Origin: an uncultured Bacilli bacterium
Lineage (GTDB): Bacteria > Bacillota_I > Bacilli_A > RF39 > UBA660
Assembly (NCBI GenBank): GCA_944359735.1
Contig: CALVTA010000052.1
Coordinates: 1-8,241 of the forward strand
Direction of reading: 5' to 3'
Length of the DNA: 8,241 nt
Shown here piece after piece: positions 6,428 to 8,241 of the stretch. Each line of letters starts with the position of its first letter. The first letter of the stretch is position 1. The position numbers and the translations under genes are program-made. The notes beneath the pieces were generated by a model. The model was not told where the DNA came from, searched no databases, and was given only the letters and a program-made list of their open reading frames with translations.

Positions 6428-7008
6428 AAAATCAACTTTTTATTAAGACTAAAATATTCTATCATAGAAACTATTGACATAATAGTTGCAAAATAAATTA
6501 AAAAGTCGGCTACTCTAATATTCCAAAGTTCAAATGGCAAGTTATAAAAGAAAGTTAAAACAAGTCCGACCATCATCGAAGCAGTTTTAATCTTACCTGA
6601 TTTAATTGCTGCAACTACTTTACCCTTACGAGAAGCCTCCATCTTAATTGCATCAACTATAGTATCTCTAAAAATTATAATTACAGGAATCGCCACAGGA
6701 ATAAAACCTTTATATGCTAAAATAATTAAAGCACTATTAACTAAAGCTTTATCAGCAATGGCATCCAACATCTTACCTAAATCAGTTACTTGGTTATTTT
6801 TTCTAGCCAAATAACCATCTAAAAAATCAGTAAAACTTGCTATTAAAAATATAATTCCCGCTATTACATACTCTAATTTTACATATATACCAGAAACTAC
6901 AATCTGTGGGAAATTAAACCCAACAAGATAAAATGGAAAAATTAAAACTATAATCATCAAAATTGTTAAAACTATACGCAAAAAAGTCAACTTAGTAGGT
7001 GTATTCAT
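6409..7008 (-). CDS. pgsA: CDP-diacylglycerol--glycerol-3-phosphate 3-phosphatidyltransferase (PgsA)
   Basis: This integral membrane enzyme joins CDP-diacylglycerol and sn-glycerol 3-phosphate to phosphatidylglycerol phosphate, the committed step to phosphatidylglycerol and cardiolipin. The full CDP-alcohol phosphotransferase signature D-x2-DG-x2-AR-x8-G-x3-D-x3-D is present: D61, D64, G65, A68, R69, G78, D82 and D86. Several hydrophobic segments surround it (about 10-33, 46-62, 88-114, 143-156 and 166-184). At 199 residues it has the family length. The start at 7008 lies inside the end of the rodZ-like gene (17-base overlap). Its ribosome binding site AAAGGA (7019-7024) is 10 bases away, so translation is probably coupled. 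The order rodZ/ymfM-pgsA is as in Bacillus. Confidence 0.95.
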   Translation of the reverse strand: MNTPTKLTFLRIVLTILMIIVLIFPFYLVGFNFPQIVVSGIYVKLEYVIAGIIFLIASFTDFLDGYLARKNNQVTDLGKMLDAIADKALVNSALIILAYKGFIPVAIPVIIIFRDTIVDAIKMEASRKGKVVAAIKSGKIKTASMMVGLVLTFFYNLPFELWNIRVADFLIYFATIMSIVSMIEYFSLNKKLILEPKEN

Positions 7009-7489
7009 AAATTTCTATTCCTTTCAACTCACTAGAAATAACAGGTTCTTTATTAATTGTTTTAATAACTATTATTGAAATGATAATTGCTACAAAAAAA
7101 ACAATTCCTGCTAACACAAATGGCATTTTTTTTATTTTTCTTTTATATTCTTTAGTATAAGGGGACTGTATTTTTTTTGTCTTCGCCAATTTTTCTTCTT
7201 CCTCTTTCTTTTTTTTAGCTTCCATTATATCATCAAGAGAGATTTTAGAAGTATGTTCAAACAAAAAATCATTAAATTCATCTTGTATTTTTACATCATC
7301 TAAGCCTAGATATTTAGCATATTCTTTAATCAATTCTTTCATATAATAAACATCTTTAAATGCTCTAATATTAGCACTTTCAATATTCTCAAGATAAGAA
7401 ATATCAACCTTCAAATCAGATGCAGCTTCCTCTAAACTAACGCCATTACTTCGCCTTGTATCTTGAAGATATTCACCTAATTCTTTCAT
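6992..7489 (-). CDS. rodZ: RodZ/YmfM-like membrane protein with cytoplasmic helix-turn-helix, short form
   Basis: RodZ-type proteins link the MreB cytoskeleton to the membrane and influence cell shape. Residues 1-80 are a Cro/C1-type helix-turn-helix of the RodZ type (GEYLQDTRRSNGVSLEEAAS, then YLENIESANIRAFKDVYYMK and a third helix pair). A very basic and acidic linker (90-121) and one transmembrane segment (about 122-144) follow. The protein then ends after only about 21 residues outside. The usual RodZ extracellular beta-domain is absent, making it shorter (165 residues) than Bacillus YmfM (about 290). Whether MreB exists in this organism cannot be seen here. The start at 7489 has AGAGGTG (7494-7500). 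The stop overlaps the pgsA start. The assignment rests on architecture plus the rodZ-pgsA gene order. Confidence 0.85.
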   Translation of the reverse strand: MKELGEYLQDTRRSNGVSLEEAASDLKVDISYLENIESANIRAFKDVYYMKELIKEYAKYLGLDDVKIQDEFNDFLFEHTSKISLDDIMEAKKKKEEEEKLAKTKKIQSPYTKEYKRKIKKMPFVLAGIVFFVAIIISIIVIKTINKEPVISSELKGIEIYEYTY

Positions 7490-7508
7490 AAGTCACCTCT
7501 ATTATATA

Positions 7509-7872
7509 ATTAATATTTAATAAGCCATGTTCTGTACCTATTTCTAGGTGGCAAGTATCTATCTACTATTTCTAGTTCCTAAAAAAATTCATTTCTTTTT
7601 TTAAGACTCCCCTACCATAATTTGGGTTTCTCACTCGTGGGGTTTACCGCGTTTCACTTTTTAGTTTCCTAAAAACTCGTCTCTGTGGCACTTTATGTCT
7701 TGTTATCATAGAAATTCCTTAGACAACAAAAACGCCGTTAGTGTTAAACACTACCATAAGTTATTTTTTCCTTAAGCACGAACACTACAATCATCTCAGA
7801 ATTGTGTGAGCATGGACTTTCCTCTAAAGTTATACTAAAAATATAACCTCAGCACTTGCCTAAAATACTAAT
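7509..7872 (-). ncRNA. rnpB: RNase P RNA (class B type)
   Basis: This is the catalytic RNA that removes the 5' leader from tRNA precursors, together with the RnpA protein. Conserved elements read along the minus strand: AGAGGAAAGTCCATGCTC (7825-7808, CR-I with the 5' half of helix P4), GTGCCACAGAGACGAG, GAAACGCGGTAAACCCC, GAGAAACCCAAATTATGGTA (with the GGU that binds tRNA CCA) and ACAGAACATGGCTTA (7535-7521, CR-V with the 3' half of P4). The sequence is clearly akin to Bacillus rnpB but shorter in its variable arms (about 364 against about 400 bases). The ends are my estimate from helix P1: ATTAGTATTT (7872-7863) pairs with AAATATTAAT (7518-7509) with one G-U. P1 thus starts at the gpsB stop codon. 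The nearest promoter-like sequence is TTGAAA-18-GATGAT (7903-7874), inside gpsB, and is weak. No terminator follows before rodZ. Confidence 0.95.
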
Positions 7873-8200
7873 CATCATCTTTACCATAGACTTCTTTTTC
7901 AAGTTGACTAAGACGTCTTAAAATATCAAGATTACTAACCTCAGTTGTATCAGCATTCTTTCTAACAATCTCTACATTCATTTTAGCATTCCTTAAGTCT
8001 TGTTTTAAAGTCATAATTTCTCTTAAAAGTTCAGCCTTCTCTTTTTCTAAGCTATCAATAATTGCAAAAAATTGCTCATAATCACTAATAATAACATCAA
8101 GAAATTGATCGACCTCTTTAAGTCGATACCCTCTTGTATCGATCTTAAAATCTTTCTCTAAAATTTCTTGTGGCGTTAATGTTATTTTATTCTGATACAT
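7868..8200 (-). CDS. gpsB: Cell division protein GpsB
   Basis: GpsB is a small cytoplasmic DivIVA-family adaptor that binds penicillin-binding proteins and coordinates wall synthesis between the division site and the side wall. The N-terminal membrane-associated domain is clear: LTPQEILEKDFKIDTRGYR (8-26) and KEVDQFLDVIISDYEQF (28-44), including the family's RGY (23-25) and D31. A coiled coil (about 45-80) follows, then the C-terminal trimerising motif SNLDILRRLSQLEKEVYG (89-106), diagnostic for GpsB rather than DivIVA. At 110 residues it is near the Bacillus length (about 98). The start at 8200 has GGTGAT (8205-8210). gpsB just before rnpB is also the Bacillus arrangement. Confidence 0.95.
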   Translation of the reverse strand: MYQNKITLTPQEILEKDFKIDTRGYRLKEVDQFLDVIISDYEQFFAIIDSLEKEKAELLREIMTLKQDLRNAKMNVEIVRKNADTTEVSNLDILRRLSQLEKEVYGKDDD

Positions 8201-8227
8201 CTAAATCACCAATCCCTTTACACTCTT

Positions 8228-8233
8228 ATTTTA
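8228..8233 (-). promoter_or_regulatory. Possible -10 box of gpsB
   Basis: The minus strand reads TAAAAT (5 of 6 matches), about 28 bases before the gpsB start codon. The -35 region lies beyond the right edge, so the promoter cannot be confirmed. Confidence 0.3.
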
Positions 8234-8241
8234 GAAAATAT

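Noticed and set aside
7501..7507. TATAAT-like sequence on the minus strand just before rodZ, as a promoter
   Set aside because: Transcription would begin within or after the ribosome binding site, and it overlaps the end region of RNase P RNA.
1..8241. Alternative genetic code with TGA as tryptophan, as in Mycoplasma relatives
   Set aside because: Tryptophans I inspected in RecA, PgsA, the small regulator and the left-hand membrane protein use TGG, and no real gene needs TGA read-through.
1..8241. CRISPR array, tRNA genes, insertion sequence or phage attachment site
   Set aside because: No regularly spaced repeats, tRNA-like folds, transposase frames or paired direct repeats at element borders were seen; the only clear repeat is the 17-bp duplication.

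Overview
The window is a strongly AT-rich stretch of a low-GC Gram-positive chromosome (Bacillota, class Bacilli). This is inferred from the gene set (RNase J, RNase Y, GpsB, type B RNase P RNA, PgsA next to a RodZ/YmfM-like protein), from AGGAGG-type ribosome binding sites, and from TTGACA/TATAAT promoters. A host-associated Bacilli lineage would fit, but the sequence alone does not settle the species. TGG is the tryptophan codon in every Trp position I inspected, so the standard bacterial code is assumed.

Left part (1-1412, minus strand) is accessory. A short operon with a good promoter and strong ribosome binding sites holds two unrecognised genes, and both look broken. The first (944-1260) is frameshifted by an exact 17-bp tandem duplication; removing one copy restores a 99-residue protein. 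The second (60-905) has an in-frame TAA at codon 14, between a well-placed start with a G7-containing ribosome binding site and the long reading frame. A tiny possible ORF further upstream is also out of frame, across a T7 run. A ribosome binding site at the very left edge suggests that another gene follows outside the window.

Middle part (1486-4980) carries two mRNA-decay nucleases pointing at each other: RNase J on the plus strand and RNase Y on the minus strand. Their stop codons share one bidirectional terminator hairpin. A small Cro/C1-type DNA-binding protein diverges from RNase Y.

Right part (5241-8200, minus strand) is core: gpsB, the RNase P RNA gene rnpB, a RodZ/YmfM-like membrane protein, pgsA and recA. 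The order rodZ/ymfM-pgsA-recA-rny matches the Bacillus arrangement, but cinA is absent between pgsA and recA. recA has its own promoter and a GAAC-N4-GTTC LexA (SOS) box. rnpB is packed tightly: its predicted first helix starts inside the gpsB stop codon, and its 3' end lies about 10 bases before the ribosome binding site of the next gene, with no visible terminator. Three of the cell's main RNA-processing activities (RNases J, Y and P) are therefore encoded within about 6.5 kb.
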